Source: Paucilactobacillus kaifaensis
GTDB lineage: Bacteria > Bacillota > Bacilli > Lactobacillales > Lactobacillaceae
Length of the DNA: 64,000 bases
NCBI RefSeq assembly: GCF_005405145.1
Contig: NZ_BJDM01000003.1
Span: 25,140 to 89,139, forward strand
Reading direction: 5' to 3'
Shown here: positions 63,893 to 64,000 of the stretch, one piece after another
How the letters are laid out: every line of letters begins with the position of its first letter
How positions within the stretch are numbered: position 1 is the first letter of the stretch
Program-made: the position numbers and the translations under genes
The notes under the pieces: generated by a model
The model's database searches: none
What the model saw: only the letters and a program-made list of their open reading frames with translations
Told to the model about the DNA's origin: nothing

Positions 63893-64000
63893 TTAGGCAA
63901 TCGATTCCCGGTATTGAACTGGAGATTGGTTGCCTAATTTGGTAAAAATACGAGTATTATTCCAAAATTGGATGTAGTTTTGGACTGTTTCAATTACAAT
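63893..64000 (-). mobile_element. IS3-family transposase, C-terminal end only
   Basis: Reading the - strand into the window from its right edge gives 35 residues ending at TAA: a typical IS3/IS150-type OrfB tail, 'YIQFWNNTRIFTKLGNQSP' followed by VQYRES. Only the last part is in the window; the IS end probably lies between about 63.80 and 63.89 kb, but I could not fix the terminal repeat. Confidence 0.75.

Overview
The window reads as a low-GC Gram-positive chromosome from a lactobacillus (family Lactobacillaceae). Evidence: T-box leaders of Firmicutes type; the mraZ-rsmH-ftsL-pbp2x-mraY-murD-murG-divIB-ftsA-ftsZ-sepF-yggT-ylmH-divIVA-ileS order; the coiA/yjbH/relQ/nadK/rluA/mgtE cluster; lactobacillus-type small families (DUF3397, DUF4044, DUF1831); and frequent GTG/TTG starts behind strong GGAGG sites. 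A dapF gene suggests meso-diaminopimelate peptidoglycan. Species cannot be named from the sequence alone.

Positions 1 to about 16.5 kb are the late half of a siphophage-type prophage, all on the + strand: end of a ClpP-like prohead protease, HK97-type capsid, connector and tail-joining genes, major tail protein, tail assembly chaperones with a canonical -1 slippery site (CCCAAAC), a 1506-residue tape measure protein with 30-residue repeats, an enlarged Dit baseplate protein, a Tal-like tail protein with collagen-like and lectin-like parts, XkdX-like protein (apparently frameshifted), and a lysis cassette (membrane proteins, holin, amidase-SH3 endolysin). Packaging, replication, integrase and repressor genes lie outside the window to the left. 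The phage/host junction should lie between about 16.5 and 16.9 kb.

From 16.9 to 31.7 kb are host genes: a T-box-controlled methionine/sulfur operon (metA-metY), coiA convergent with yjbH, relQ-nadK-rluA-mgtE, a lactonase on the - strand, an AI-2E-type permease with rlmA, a small structured RNA/leader in front of trmL, and ftsK/spoIIIE. Then come DUF4044 and corA (- strand) and DUF3397.

From 33.4 to 50 kb is the division and cell wall (dcw) cluster, starting with a three-copy GTGGN operator for MraZ and ending with divIVA and a separately controlled T-box-ileS unit. Downstream are dapF-csp-nudix-membrane protein-mtnN, then a tRNA-thiolation group (cysteine desulfurase, DUF1831, mnmA), a phosphatase-TPR-recD2 group, prs-TIGR01440, and on the - strand a histidine phosphatase, an Spx-like regulator lacking its CXXC switch, and a short-chain dehydrogenase. 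The window ends inside an IS3-family transposase (- strand).

Most of the window is conventional. I did not find a clearly new multi-gene system. The observations most worth following up are the chaperone frameshift, the tape measure repeats, the structured RNA before trmL, the Cys-less Spx paralogue, the XkdX frameshift and the phage/host junction.
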